A stretch of 33,938 bases of DNA from Shewanella surugensis (GCF_023284005.1 NZ_JAKIKS010000060.1:1-33938), one strand, 5' to 3'. Shown: positions 16,599-25,797, counted from the stretch's first letter. Notes: generated by a model from the letters alone, not told the origin. Made by a program: numbers and translations.

Positions 16599-18497
16599 CT
16601 ATAAAATCAAGGTGCGAATATCAGATAAACACCCATTTAAATATGTAACAAAACGCGCACCATCAGCACCATCGATAACACGATGATCATAACTTAGTGA
16701 TAATGGTAACATTAGCCTTGGCATGAACTCTTTACCATTCCACACGGGCTTCATTTCAGATTTAGATACACCCAAAATGGCCACTTCAGGTGCATTCACG
16801 ATCGGTGTAAAAGCGGTTCCACCTAATCCACCTAAACTTGAAATCGTAAAACAGCCTCCTTGCATGTCCGCAGCAGTCAATTTACCTTGACGGGCTTTCT
16901 TTGACACCACCATCAATTCAGCAGACAGCTCATGGATACCTTTTTGATTAACGTCTTTGAAAACGGGAACCACTAAGCCATTAGGCGTATCGACTGCAAT
17001 CCCGACATTGACATACTTTTTCAAAATCAGGTTGTCACCCTCTTCTGATAAAGAGGAATTAAAGTTAGGGAAAGCTTCTAAGGCTTTCGCTACCGCTTTC
17101 ATGATGAATACCAAAGGCGTGATCTTCATGCCTGAATCTTTCTTCGCTTCAGCCGCATTTTGCGCCTTACGGAAAGCTTCTAATTCGGTAATATCGGCAT
17201 TATCCCACTGAGTAATATGAGGGATCTTCACCCAATTACGATGTAGGTTAGCACCCGATATTTTTTGAATACGAGATAATGGCTTCACTTCAGTGTCACC
17301 AAACTTGCTAAAATCGACTTTTGGCCACGCTAATAATCCCAACTCAGAACCTTGTGCTTGTCCAACTGACGCCACGCCAGACTCAACTTGCTTAACCGCA
17401 GCTTTAACGTAGTGCTGTACATCTTCTTTAAGTACACGGTTTTTACGCCCAGTCCCTTTCACTTTAGCCAAGTTAACGCCAAACTCACGGGCTAGGCGAC
17501 GGATCACAGGCGATGCGTGCGCATATTCTTTGTTTTCAATAAAGTCACTCGTTGCTACCGCATTACTTTTTTCAGCTGAAGCGACAGGTGCTGAAACAGG
17601 GCTTGCTGATGCCGCTGTCGGTGCTTGAGGTGCAGCACCTTCAACTTCAAATACCATCATTAACGAACCTGTTGCGACTTTATCGCCAACAGAGACTTTA
17701 ATCGCCGCCACTTTACCCGCAAAAGGCGCAGGCACTTCCATGGACGCTTTATCACCTTCAACGGTTAATATGGCTTGCTCTTCAGTAATCGTATCACCAA
17801 TCGCCACCATGATTTCAGTCACTTCAACTTCATCACCGCCGATATCGGGCACATTGACTTCTTTAACCCTCGCTGCTGGAGCTTGTATAATAGGAGCAAC
17901 GACAGCAGTATCAGCCGCAGTCGCTGATTCCACAATCCCACCAGCGACTTCAAACACCATGATTAAAGAGCCTGTCGACACTTTATCACCTTGGCTGATT
18001 TTAATTTCTTTCACCACACCCGCTTGTGGGGCTGGCACTTCCATTGATGCCTTGTCGCCTTCAACGGTCAATAACGCTTGCTCTTCAGTCACGCTTTCAC
18101 CAACCACAACCATGATGTCTGTCACTTCAACTTCATCACCACCGATATCCGGCACTAAAACCTCTTGTAGTGAGTTAGCAACAACTTGAGACGCAGCCTC
18201 TGTCGCTGCAGCAGGTTGAGACGCCATCGTTGCCACTTCAGCGGCAACGACCTCTTGTGAGCTGGCTTCGGCTTCAAAGACCATAATAAAAGAGCCTGTT
18301 TCCACTTTATCGCCAACAGCCACTTTAATCTCTTTAACCACACCCGCTTGGGAGGCAGGTACTTCCATCGCGGCTTTATCGCCTTCGACAGAAATCAAGG
18401 CCTGTTCTAATTCAACAGCATCACCGACATTAACTAAAATCTCAGTGATTTCAACCTCATCAGCACCGATATCCGGTACATTAATTTCGATTGTCAT
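16599..18497 (-). CDS. aceF: Pyruvate dehydrogenase E2, dihydrolipoyl acetyltransferase (three lipoyl domains)
   Basis: This 632-residue core subunit transfers acetyl groups from lipoyl-lysine to CoA. Three tandem lipoyl domains carry GDKAAMEVP or GDKASMEVP with lipoylated Lys41, Lys149 and Lys250, joined by Ala/Pro/Val-rich linkers. The peripheral-subunit-binding domain lies at about 326-362 (ASPVIRRLAREFGVNLAKVKGTG). The catalytic domain ends with SYDHRVIDG (His605, Asp609) and LSDIRTLIL. E. coli AceF also has three lipoyl domains and 630 residues. The gene starts 12 bases after aceE and shares its transcript. The repeated lipoyl-domain DNA explains long similar stretches and an open antisense frame on the plus strand. 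Confidence 0.97.
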   Translation of the reverse strand: MTIEINVPDIGADEVEITEILVNVGDAVELEQALISVEGDKAAMEVPASQAGVVKEIKVAVGDKVETGSFIMVFEAEASSQEVVAAEVATMASQPAAATEAASQVVANSLQEVLVPDIGGDEVEVTDIMVVVGESVTEEQALLTVEGDKASMEVPAPQAGVVKEIKISQGDKVSTGSLIMVFEVAGGIVESATAADTAVVAPIIQAPAARVKEVNVPDIGGDEVEVTEIMVAIGDTITEEQAILTVEGDKASMEVPAPFAGKVAAIKVSVGDKVATGSLMMVFEVEGAAPQAPTAASASPVSAPVASAEKSNAVATSDFIENKEYAHASPVIRRLAREFGVNLAKVKGTGRKNRVLKEDVQHYVKAAVKQVESGVASVGQAQGSELGLLAWPKVDFSKFGDTEVKPLSRIQKISGANLHRNWVKIPHITQWDNADITELEAFRKAQNAAEAKKDSGMKITPLVFIMKAVAKALEAFPNFNSSLSEEGDNLILKKYVNVGIAVDTPNGLVVPVFKDVNQKGIHELSAELMVVSKKARQGKLTAADMQGGCFTISSLGGLGGTAFTPIVNAPEVAILGVSKSEMKPVWNGKEFMPRLMLPLSLSYDHRVIDGADGARFVTYLNGCLSDIRTLIL

Positions 18498-18509
18498 TCT
18501 TATTGCCTC

Positions 18510-21170
18510 TTATGCGTAAAGTGGATTGCGCTTATCTGCATCAATATCAAATTTAGCGATAGCTTCGCTAACAACACTGGCATCTATATCGCCGGTTTTC
18601 ATTAATTCAGATAAGGCAGCAACAACAACGTATCCCGCATTCACTTCAAAGTGACGACGCAGGTTCTCCCGGCTGTCTGAGCGACCAAATCCATCAGTAC
18701 CCAATACTTTAAATGATGCCGCTGGGATGAAAGCACGGACTTGCTCTGCATAATTTTTCATGTAATCAGTGGCAGCAATCGCTGGCGCTGAGTTCATCAC
18801 TTGCGCAAGGTAAGAGACTTTAGGGGTCTCAGTTGGATGAAGCATATTATAACGCTCGACATCTTGACCTTCACGGGTGATTTCATTAAATGAAGTCACA
18901 GAGTAAACATCTGAGCCCACACCATAATCTTCACTTAGAATTTGCGCGGCTTTGCGCACTTCATTCATGATAGTACCTGAACTCATGAGCTGCACATGCT
19001 TGTCACCCACATAGGACTCAAGCTTATAGATCCCCTTGCGGATCCCGGCTTCAACGCCTTCAAGCATAGCTGGCATGGCATAGTTTTCATTCATTACTGT
19101 TAGGTAATAGAAAACATTCTCTTGCTCGCCATACATACGCCGTATACCGTCTTGCATGATAACAGCCACTTCATAAGCGAAGGTGGGATCGTAAGACACA
19201 CAATTAGGGACCGTATTCGCCATGATATGACTATGACCGTCTTCATGCTGCAAACCTTCCCCATTTAGCGTTGTCCGCCCAGCGGTAGCTCCTAATAAGA
19301 AACCACGGGCTTGTTGATCACCCGCCATCCATGCCATATCACCCACTCGTTGGAAACCAAACATGGAGTAATAGATATAAAATGGGATCATAGGTAAGTC
19401 ATTGGTACTGTATGACGTCGCTGCTGCAACCCAAGATGACATCGCACCTAGTTCATTAATCCCTTCTTGCAGAACTTGGCCTGAAGTGGCTTCTTTATAG
19501 TAAGAGACTACGCCCCTATCTTCTGGCGTGTATTCTTGACCGTGTGGATTGTAAATACCAATTTGACGGAATAAACCTTCCATACCAAAAGTACGCGCTT
19601 CATCGGCAACAATAGGGACGATATTTTTACCAATATTTTTGTTTTTCAACAAAATATTTAATGCTCTAACAAACGCCATTGTGGTCGAAATATCACGTTT
19701 TTGCGCTTCTAACAGCGGCTTAAACTCTTCAATTTCTGGGATCACAAGCGCTTGAGTAAAGTTCGGCAGTCGTTGAGGTGTATAACCATGCAACGCTTGA
19801 CGACGAGCATGTAAATACTCGTGCTCTTTCGAACCTGGCTCAAGTTTCAGATAAGATAAATTATCCACCGCTTCATCAGACAATAAATGTTCTAAACCAA
19901 GGCGAGAACGTAATTGACGCACATGAGACATGTCCATCTTTTTCACTTGGTGCGCAATATTTTTACCTTCAGCCGCATCACCCATACCGTAACCTTTAAC
20001 AGTTTTAGCCAGAATAACGGTTGGCTTACCCTGAGTATCTTGGGCATTTTTAAAGGCAGCATAAAGCTTAGATGACTGATGCCCACCACGCTTAAGCTCA
20101 AAAATTTGTGCATCAGTCATATCAGCAACAAGTGCTGCCGTCTCTGGATACTTACCAAAGAAATGCTCACGAACATAAGCACCATCTTTTGACTTAAAGG
20201 TTTGGTAATCACCATCAAGGGTTTCATTCATTAGCTGTAGCAGCTTACCCGTACTATCTTTTGCTAATAGTGAATCCCAGTTATTACCCCAGATCACTTT
20301 AACCACATTCCAGCCAGCACCTTTAAAGAGGCCTTCTAACTCTTGAATGATTTTACCATTACCCATAACAGGGCCATCGAGACGCTGTAGGTTACAGTTG
20401 ACTAAGAAACATAAGTTATCCAATTTTTCGCGTGCGGCAAATGACAATGCGCCACGTGATTCAGGCTCATCCATCTCACCATCACCTAAGAAGGCATAGA
20501 CTCGCTGAGCACTGGTATCTTTCATACCGCGACCATCAAGATACTTAAGGAAACGCGCTTGATAAATAGCTGAAATAGGACCTAAACCCATAGAAACCGT
20601 GGGGAACTGCCAAAATTCAGGCATCAACTTAGGATGTGGGTACGATGGAATACCCTTTCCATCGACTTCTTGACGGAAGTTATCTAACTGCTCTTCAGTT
20701 AAGCGCCCTTCAACGAAAGCACGAGAGTAAATACCTGGAGAAATATGACCTTGATAGTAGACTAAATCACCACCATCAACGTTATTAGGCGCACGGAAGA
20801 AGTGGTTGAAACACACCTCATAGAAAGCCGCTGATGACTGAAACGATGCCATATGGCCGCCCAGCTCTAAATCTTTCTTCGATGCCCGCAAGACGATCAT
20901 GATGGCATTCCAGCGAATAGTAGAGCGAATGCTGTGCTCTAATGTCGTATCGCCTGGATAGGCAGGTTCTTGCGCCGCAGGAATAGTGTTAATGTAATTG
21001 GTTGTGATGCCTGTAGGCATATCCACACCATCTAAGCGCGCTTTATCAAGTACTTGCTCAAGTAAATATTGTGCACGTTCAACACCTTCTTCACGAACAA
21101 CTGACGCTAAAGCCGCTAGCCATTCTTGGGTCTCAGATGGATCTAAATCTTGTAGCATATGTTCAGACAT
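18510..21170 (-). CDS. aceE: Pyruvate dehydrogenase E1 component (homodimeric type)
   Basis: This 886-residue thiamine-diphosphate enzyme decarboxylates pyruvate and acetylates the lipoyl groups of AceF. The ThDP motif GDGEMDEP (229-236) and NCN (258-260) are at the E. coli positions; E. coli AceE has 887 residues. The ATG at 21170 is preferred to an upstream in-frame start eleven codons earlier, because GGAAAGGA lies just before it and the protein then begins MSEHMLQDLDPSETQEW as in relatives. It lies 119 bp after pdhR; most of that gap is a palindromic repeat. It should be repressed by PdhR when pyruvate is low through the operator upstream of pdhR, unless a local promoter also works. Confidence 0.97.
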   Translation of the reverse strand: MSEHMLQDLDPSETQEWLAALASVVREEGVERAQYLLEQVLDKARLDGVDMPTGITTNYINTIPAAQEPAYPGDTTLEHSIRSTIRWNAIMIVLRASKKDLELGGHMASFQSSAAFYEVCFNHFFRAPNNVDGGDLVYYQGHISPGIYSRAFVEGRLTEEQLDNFRQEVDGKGIPSYPHPKLMPEFWQFPTVSMGLGPISAIYQARFLKYLDGRGMKDTSAQRVYAFLGDGEMDEPESRGALSFAAREKLDNLCFLVNCNLQRLDGPVMGNGKIIQELEGLFKGAGWNVVKVIWGNNWDSLLAKDSTGKLLQLMNETLDGDYQTFKSKDGAYVREHFFGKYPETAALVADMTDAQIFELKRGGHQSSKLYAAFKNAQDTQGKPTVILAKTVKGYGMGDAAEGKNIAHQVKKMDMSHVRQLRSRLGLEHLLSDEAVDNLSYLKLEPGSKEHEYLHARRQALHGYTPQRLPNFTQALVIPEIEEFKPLLEAQKRDISTTMAFVRALNILLKNKNIGKNIVPIVADEARTFGMEGLFRQIGIYNPHGQEYTPEDRGVVSYYKEATSGQVLQEGINELGAMSSWVAAATSYSTNDLPMIPFYIYYSMFGFQRVGDMAWMAGDQQARGFLLGATAGRTTLNGEGLQHEDGHSHIMANTVPNCVSYDPTFAYEVAVIMQDGIRRMYGEQENVFYYLTVMNENYAMPAMLEGVEAGIRKGIYKLESYVGDKHVQLMSSGTIMNEVRKAAQILSEDYGVGSDVYSVTSFNEITREGQDVERYNMLHPTETPKVSYLAQVMNSAPAIAATDYMKNYAEQVRAFIPAASFKVLGTDGFGRSDSRENLRRHFEVNAGYVVVAALSELMKTGDIDASVVSEAIAKFDIDADKRNPLYA

Positions 21171-21218
21171 GACACTGTCCTTTCCTATATACAGGGTTAT
21201 CATTGGAAAATAAGTTAA

Positions 21219-21290
21219 GTTTATATACCCAAAACATTTGGCAAGACTTCATTCATAGAAGGTACTTTTCCAAATAGCTTGGGTATAAAC
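21219..21290. repeat. MITE-like palindromic intergenic repeat between pdhR and aceE
   Basis: GTTTATATACCCAA (21219-21232) mirrors TTGGGTATAAAC (21279-21290) apart from a 2-base insertion. An inner pair, ATTTGG (21236-21241) / CCAAAT (21270-21275), extends the stem, leaving a 28-base centre with a further weak ACTTC/GAAGG pair. The structure spans about 72 bp and its end coincides with the pdhR stop codon. Small palindromes with TATACCCAA ends are familiar to me from intergenic regions of Shewanella and other marine gammaproteobacteria. No second full copy is in this window. In RNA it would form a long hairpin between the two cistrons. Confidence 0.6.
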
Positions 21291-22042
21291 TAAATTCCGC
21301 TCTTTAAACGACGCAGACTACGCTGCAGCCGACTATCCTCTTGCCGCACAGATAGCATAACCTCTTCAATGTAGCTTAAATGCTCATTAGAGGCAGCTCT
21401 TGCTGCATCAGGATCGCGACGAACAATGGCGGCCAATAAGGCACGTCTATGCCCATTCGCCATAGTAGATGCTTCCTCTCGACGATGAAGCAACTCCAAA
21501 TTCTGTTCTACATTTTTATGTAGCACAGGAGATAAACTTAAAATAAGATGTAGCATCGCCACATTATGTGAAGCTTCAGCAACTGCACGATGAAATTGTA
21601 CAATGGCTCCCGCTTGCTCACTGATATCAGCTGCTGCTTCAACTTCTAAAATAGTGCGTTTAATATTCTGCATGTCGGCATCGGTACCACGCAATGCCGC
21701 AAAATAGGCCATCATACCTTCTGTCGCATGACGAAATTCTAACAGATCATATTGACTTTCAGAGTCATTATGCATCAGCTCAACAATAGGATCGGCGAGA
21801 CTTTGCCACAGCTGCTGTTTCACATAAGTCCCACCACCTTGTCGACGTAATAACAGGCCTTTAGCCTCAAGCTTTTGAATTGCTTCTCGTAATGAAGGAC
21901 GAGACACTTCAAATTGCAATGCCAACTCACGCTCCGGAGGTAATTTTTGTCCGGGTTGAATGCTTCCTTCTAGGATCATTTGCTCAAGCTGGCCCATGAT
22001 CACATCTGAAATTTTTGGCTGGTTTATTTTACTATAAGCCAT
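21290..22042 (-). CDS. pdhR: Pyruvate-responsive GntR/FadR-family repressor
   Basis: This 250-residue regulator has an N-terminal winged helix (about 9-75: PPERELALQFEVSRPSLREAI and the wing GGGTYV) and a C-terminal all-helical FCD ligand domain (about 95-225). E. coli PdhR is 254 residues and has the same layout. PdhR represses the pdhR-aceEF operon and releases DNA when it binds pyruvate. A perfect PdhR operator lies 21 bp upstream of the ATG, supporting autoregulation. AAAGG lies just upstream of the ATG and GGAG slightly further. The last codons overlap a palindromic repeat. Confidence 0.96.
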   Translation of the reverse strand: MAYSKINQPKISDVIMGQLEQMILEGSIQPGQKLPPERELALQFEVSRPSLREAIQKLEAKGLLLRRQGGGTYVKQQLWQSLADPIVELMHNDSESQYDLLEFRHATEGMMAYFAALRGTDADMQNIKRTILEVEAAADISEQAGAIVQFHRAVAEASHNVAMLHLILSLSPVLHKNVEQNLELLHRREEASTMANGHRRALLAAIVRRDPDAARAASNEHLSYIEEVMLSVRQEDSRLQRSLRRLKSGI

Positions 22043-22063
22043 CGGCCTTTCAGCTCCTATTGT

Positions 22064-22082
22064 AAATTGGTCTTACCAATTT
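22064..22082. promoter_or_regulatory. PdhR operator
   Basis: AAATTGGTCTTACCAATTT is a 19-bp palindrome (8-bp arms, 3-base centre). On the minus strand the core reads AATTGGTAAGACCAATT, the sequence I know as the E. coli PdhR box. It sits between the likely -10 and the pdhR start, where bound repressor would block transcription. Confidence 0.93.
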
Positions 22083-22083
22083 G

Positions 22084-22111
22084 ATTGAATGAGCAAACTT
22101 TAGCAAATCAA
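22084..22111 (-). promoter_or_regulatory. Likely pdhR promoter
   Basis: On the minus strand TTGATT (22111-22106) and TTCAAT (22089-22084) are spaced 16 bp and lie immediately upstream of the PdhR operator. The match to sigma-70 consensus is moderate; placement is the main support. Confidence 0.45.
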
Positions 22112-22297
22112 GGTTAGGATGTCCAGCCAGTGTATATTGATGAAAATGCTTCCAGTGCGGGGAGAATAGCTGACAATGATAAGAAAAGGGGACCCACCAT
22201 TGGTTTATTTTTCATTTAAAAAAGACTATATAATTGATTTTTAATGCTATTAAATAGTTAAGCATAATTTAATAACATCCAAACACAAAACAAATCA

Positions 22298-22323
22298 CCC
22301 TCTTTGGTAACAAACAAAGAGGG
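22298..22323 (-). terminator. Terminator-like hairpin downstream of ampE
   Basis: CCCTCTTTG (22298-22306) pairs perfectly with CAAAGAGGG (22315-22323) across 8 bases. In the minus direction it is followed by a T-rich stretch (TGATTTGTTTTG). It lies about 150 bp past the ampE stop. Confidence 0.55.
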
Positions 22324-22377
22324 CTAGAAAACAATGAATGAGTGTATGACATCTATACACTCGCTATGATCCCATAT

Positions 22378-22404
22378 AAAAATGCCAAGATTCAAACCCC
22401 TTGG
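22378..22404 (-). terminator. Weak terminator nearer to ampE
   Basis: CCAAG / CTTGG (22385-22389, 22400-22404) forms a short 5-bp stem on the minus strand, followed by CA and five T (22382-22378). It is weaker than the hairpin further downstream but closer to the ampE stop. Confidence 0.3.
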
Positions 22405-22472
22405 ATGACAAAATACTTCAGCTCGATCATCCTATGGCGTTATTCCTAAGAAGCTATTTCCCCACATCGACA

Positions 22473-23324
22473 TTACTTAATCACACCAAAAATAGTCAGC
22501 AAAGCCACGACGATAATCAACAAAATTAAATTACGCTTACTCAGTTGCAATAAGGATAAAGTAGACTGAACGCACACGGATTCTTGTGATGTTTCCGCGA
22601 CAGTTTCTGCAGCCATTGCCACTTTCGTTACCATATCACGGGCAGAGCACTTCACATCCATCGCTGTCGATAACCACATGGCGAACCCTTGGCTAAATTT
22701 ACCACTTAACACATAACCAAAAGTAAATACTCGGCTTGGGATCCAATCTAATACAAAAAGTAAACAATCAACCCAAGGTAAATGGAGCTCATTGCGCTTA
22801 CTTAACTCACTGTAAAAGCGAACGGTACCGTAAAATAATGCCCCAATAGGTCCACAAACGATAAGGTATAAAGCAATAGCACCAAAATAACGATAATTAA
22901 CCCAAGCGATGCTCTGCCCAACTTTAGCCCCTAATTCATATTCAGAAACAACCTCTAAACATTGGCTAGGTTCAAGCTCTTCAGCGTGATGGAAACAACC
23001 TTGTACATCATCTCGGCAAGCTGACTGCATATAAGCCTTAAAGGCTTTTCGCTGCTCTTGATGGCTGAAACAAATCACTGCCACACTAAGCCATAGAAGT
23101 AAATTCAATGCTCCCCACAGAAAATCATTGATCAACCAACTGATCAATATCACCACTAAAGTCGGAAACACAACCGCAAGCACTAACATCAACTTCGACT
23201 TCAATTGTTCATCACCAAATAACATCTCGTGATAACGTGACATCAGTAGACTAAATTGCCATGAAGACGGCAAAAATTGAAACCGCTCAATCAAAATTGC
23301 CACTAATAATACAAATAGTGTCAT
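22473..23324 (-). CDS. ampE: AmpE inner-membrane protein
   Basis: This 283-residue protein matches AmpE (E. coli 284) in its opening MTLFVLLVAILIERF, the WINFRF-like motif (here WVNYRYFGAIALYLI), the DWIPSRVFTFGY motif and a closing hydrophobic helix, LILLIIVVALLTIFGVIK. It has an N-terminal segment, a hydrophobic pair near 45-85, a segment near 145-170 and the C-terminal helix, so it is an integral inner-membrane protein. AmpE is linked genetically to AmpD and beta-lactamase induction, but its biochemical role is unclear. It starts 80 bp after ampD on the same strand, the usual ampDE pair. No ampC or ampR is in the window. Confidence 0.92.
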   Translation of the reverse strand: MTLFVLLVAILIERFQFLPSSWQFSLLMSRYHEMLFGDEQLKSKLMLVLAVVFPTLVVILISWLINDFLWGALNLLLWLSVAVICFSHQEQRKAFKAYMQSACRDDVQGCFHHAEELEPSQCLEVVSEYELGAKVGQSIAWVNYRYFGAIALYLIVCGPIGALFYGTVRFYSELSKRNELHLPWVDCLLFVLDWIPSRVFTFGYVLSGKFSQGFAMWLSTAMDVKCSARDMVTKVAMAAETVAETSQESVCVQSTLSLLQLSKRNLILLIIVVALLTIFGVIK

Positions 23325-23404
23325 AACGCTACCTATCCCATAAAAGCTACGCCCTATCTGGCACGTAGAGCAAATTGATTAAAAATAGATCATTAAAGTC
23401 ATTG

Positions 23405-24013
23405 TTAAAGTAAATCAGCCAGATAACGCTTCCAGTTAAAACTCTTTCCCGGATCTGTCTTACGCTTAGGCGCGATATCACAATGTCCAACAATCCGTTC
23501 TTTATTGAGTTTAGGATAAACTCTCATTAATGTGTTGCTTAGATCGACCAAAGCACGATATTGATTATCCGTATAAGCAATATCATCCGTGCCTTCCAAC
23601 TCGATGCCAATGGCAAAATCGTTACAGTTACCCCGTTTTTCAAATATTGATATCCCAGCGTGCCAAGCTCTATCGTTGCAAGAAACATACTGCACTAACT
23701 CACCATCTCGACGAATGAGAAAGTGTGCAGACACTTCGAGTCCCTCAAGCTCCCGAAAGCTAGGATCCTCATGGCAATTAAGACACCCCATGAATAAATG
23801 ATCGATATAAGGCAGGCCAAAACAGCCCGCAGGTAAACTAATATTGTGTACCACCAACAAACTCACCTCATCATTCGGTCTTGCATTAAAATGAGGTGAA
23901 CTAACACGTCGAGCAGAAGCCACCCAACCTTGGTCTATTTTATGATGAACTGAAGTACTCACTGCTTTTAACTGAGCAGCGACTTTATTTAAATGAGACA
24001 TGAAAAAAACCAT
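23405..24013 (-). CDS. ampD: 1,6-anhydro-N-acetylmuramyl-L-alanine amidase (AmpD)
   Basis: This cytoplasmic zinc amidase removes the peptide from anhydro-muropeptides in cell-wall recycling and so limits beta-lactamase induction. Zinc ligands are His56 (VVHNISLP), His177 (GHCDIAP) and Asp187 (KTDPG); the catalytic Glu139 lies in IELEGTD, and RAWHAG is also conserved. The 202-residue length exceeds E. coli AmpD (183) because of an N-terminal extension of about 27 residues before the family's QGWVASARRV start. An alternative ATG four codons in (24001) is possible; neither has a clear Shine-Dalgarno, so the exact start is uncertain. It is divergent from nadC and upstream of ampE. Confidence 0.94.
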   Translation of the reverse strand: MVFFMSHLNKVAAQLKAVSTSVHHKIDQGWVASARRVSSPHFNARPNDEVSLLVVHNISLPAGCFGLPYIDHLFMGCLNCHEDPSFRELEGLEVSAHFLIRRDGELVQYVSCNDRAWHAGISIFEKRGNCNDFAIGIELEGTDDIAYTDNQYRALVDLSNTLMRVYPKLNKERIVGHCDIAPKRKTDPGKSFNWKRYLADLL

Positions 24014-24149
24014 AATGATTTTAAATTACTTTAGCAATTTTATTGGCGTAAAACAAAGCTAAATCAGCCTGAATTCAAAACGATTCTATGCTACTCTAAA
24101 ATCAATATTTCGCCTTCACGACGCTTGAAGACAGCAAGGACATTTCATC

Positions 24150-25052
24150 ATGCTTGAAAATGACATTCGACTTTCAGTCAAAGCCGCACTTGACGAAGAC
24201 TTAGGTCATCAAGATGCCAGCCAAAATCATCCATCAAATAATCGTAGTCATGCCGACATTACCGCCCAACTGATCCCCAGCGAAAAACACGCACAAGCAA
24301 AGCTGATCACTCGAGAAGAAGGCGTTTTTTGTGGTAAAGCTTGGGCCGAGCAGGTTTTTAATCAACTTGGCGGCGAAGTTGCCTTACTCTGGCATGTCGA
24401 TGACGGTGATTTATTAGTCCCCAATCAAGTCCTCTGTGAGCTATCTGGTCCTGCTAGAACCATTTTGACGGGTGAGCGAACGGCAATGAATTTCATTCAA
24501 ACACTTTCCGGTGTTGCCACACTGACGAAGACTTATGTCGATAAACTCGCTGGTACCCATGCACAATTATTAGATACGCGTAAAACACTACCCGGCCTAA
24601 GAACTGCACAAAAATATGCCGTCACTTGTGGCGGAGGCGTTAATCATCGTATTGGCTTATATGATGCCTTTCTGATTAAAGAAAATCACATCATGGCGTG
24701 TGGCAGTATTAGCAATGCCGTCACAGCAGCACGCAATTTACATCACGATAAAGTCGTCGAAGTCGAAGTTGAAAATATAGCTGAGCTGACTCAAACATTA
24801 ATTGCGCAAGCCGATATCATTATGCTCGATAATTTTGACATCAATATGATGTTAGAAGCGGTAGAAATCAATAACCGATACAAAAAACCAGAAACTGAGC
24901 CCGGTTATCGAGGGGCCAAGCTTGAAGTCTCTGGCAATGTCACCCTAGAAACTATTACGAATTTTGCCAAAACTGGTGTTGATTACATTTCTGTCGGCGC
25001 GCTAACAAAACATGTCCGAGCATTAGATTTATCCTTACGTTTGCAAAATTAA
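24150..25052 (+). CDS. nadC: Nicotinate-nucleotide pyrophosphorylase (carboxylating)
   Basis: This 300-residue enzyme (quinolinate phosphoribosyltransferase) converts quinolinate and PRPP to nicotinate mononucleotide, CO2 and pyrophosphate in de novo NAD synthesis. The active-site stretches LDTRKTLPGLR (141-151), GGGVNHRIGL (161-170, His166/Arg167), IKENH (176-180) and the C-terminal VDYISVGALT are present. A stretch near 20-35 (QDASQNHPSNNRSH) is longer and more polar than usual, a small insertion after EDLG. GGAC precedes the ATG. Its neighbour ampD diverges across a 136-bp region that should hold both promoters, as in E. coli. Confidence 0.97.
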   Translation: MLENDIRLSVKAALDEDLGHQDASQNHPSNNRSHADITAQLIPSEKHAQAKLITREEGVFCGKAWAEQVFNQLGGEVALLWHVDDGDLLVPNQVLCELSGPARTILTGERTAMNFIQTLSGVATLTKTYVDKLAGTHAQLLDTRKTLPGLRTAQKYAVTCGGGVNHRIGLYDAFLIKENHIMACGSISNAVTAARNLHHDKVVEVEVENIAELTQTLIAQADIIMLDNFDINMMLEAVEINNRYKKPETEPGYRGAKLEVSGNVTLETITNFAKTGVDYISVGALTKHVRALDLSLRLQN

Positions 25053-25091
25053 TCACCTACCGTTTTACACAGTGAAATAAAAAAGCGTTAA

Positions 25092-25121
25092 GCGACTTTG
25101 TCCCCTCAAGAGCAAAGTCGC
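25092..25121. terminator. Bidirectional terminator-like hairpin after nadC
   Basis: GCGACTTTG (25092-25100) pairs perfectly with CAAAGTCGC (25113-25121) across 12 bases. It lies 40 bp past nadC and 50 bp past the converging barrel gene. The following plus-strand tract is only moderately T-rich. A second 7-bp stem, AGAGATT/AATCTCT (25134-25156), adjoins it. Confidence 0.55.
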
Positions 25122-25170
25122 AAGCTTATTCTTAGAGATTTTGACTCACAATCTCTCGTCAAAAAAACCA

Positions 25171-25797
25171 CTAGAATCGATAAGATGCGCGCACACCTAT
25201 CAAGGTATTCGCCGGAATATAATCATTGGCCGTTTGATACGTCGCCGATAAACCTAATCCCACATGATTTTTGAAGTTATACTCAAGCCCCGTTCCCGCA
25301 ATACCCACCACTCGCGTCTGATTTTTATCAATCACGAGATCTGAATAAACATACTCATCATGCACATCGGCTTGATAAATCCCTAAGCCTGCTTTCGCAA
25401 ATACATTAAAGTGATTCGCCAATGGATAATTATAAATAAAGCTGGTATCGATACCTTGGACTCGATAATCCCAATCAGCGCTATAACTTCCCGAACTGGC
25501 ACTACCGCTCATATCAACTGTATTGTTATAGCCTATTTCAAACGCATAATTTTCATTAAATTGATAACCGGCAAACAAACGCCCACCAATGTCACTGTTA
25601 GAGCCAAATAAGCTAGCATTATCGATACTTTGATAAGAAGCATTAGTTTGACTATTTTCAGAATAGCCAAGCTCTGTACCCACATAAAAACCTGAATCTC
25701 GCGGCCTATGCTCAAACGGCCTGTCACCTTTGGGTCTTGCAACGCTCGGTAGTGATATACAAGTGAGCAATAACATTAAAAGCAGTTTAGATTTCAT
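25171..25797 (-). CDS. Small outer-membrane beta-barrel protein (OmpA/OmpX-like)
   Basis: This 208-residue protein has a signal peptide ending near SVA|RP (about residue 20) and alternating amphipathic strands typical of an eight-stranded barrel: GFYVGTELGYSE, IGGRLFAGYQF, YAFEIGYNNT, FNVFAKAGLGIYQ, VGIAGTGLEYNF, VGLGLSATYQT. It ends GVRASYRF, with the terminal Phe used by the barrel-assembly machine. Function (porin-like, adhesin, envelope stability) cannot be told. A polar linker rich in Arg/Pro (about 21-35) precedes the barrel. The ATG at 25797 is preferred to an in-frame GTG directly before it. It converges on nadC; a long spacer separates its start from pilA. Confidence 0.85.
   Translation of the reverse strand: MKSKLLLMLLLTCISLPSVARPKGDRPFEHRPRDSGFYVGTELGYSENSQTNASYQSIDNASLFGSNSDIGGRLFAGYQFNENYAFEIGYNNTVDMSGSASSGSYSADWDYRVQGIDTSFIYNYPLANHFNVFAKAGLGIYQADVHDEYVYSDLVIDKNQTRVVGIAGTGLEYNFKNHVGLGLSATYQTANDYIPANTLIGVRASYRF

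Larger units (their letters stand above)
22112..22472. other. Intergenic region, pdhR / ampE 3' end
   Basis: About 360 bp with no supportable gene. The half nearest pdhR is very AT-rich. The half nearest ampE carries three hairpins in a row on the ampE transcript side: 22378-22404, 22340-22362 (8-bp stem GAGTGTAT/ATACACTC, 7-base loop) and 22298-22323. The middle one lacks a T tract. Confidence 0.5.

Noticed and set aside
17740..18189. 149-codon plus-strand open frame antisense to aceF
   Set aside because: It mirrors the repeated lipoyl-domain codons of aceF; low-complexity Ser/Thr/Pro translation and no ribosome-binding site.
16600..18497. Three long similar DNA segments inside aceF as a possible repeat element
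   Set aside because: They are the three lipoyl domains of a normal E2 protein.
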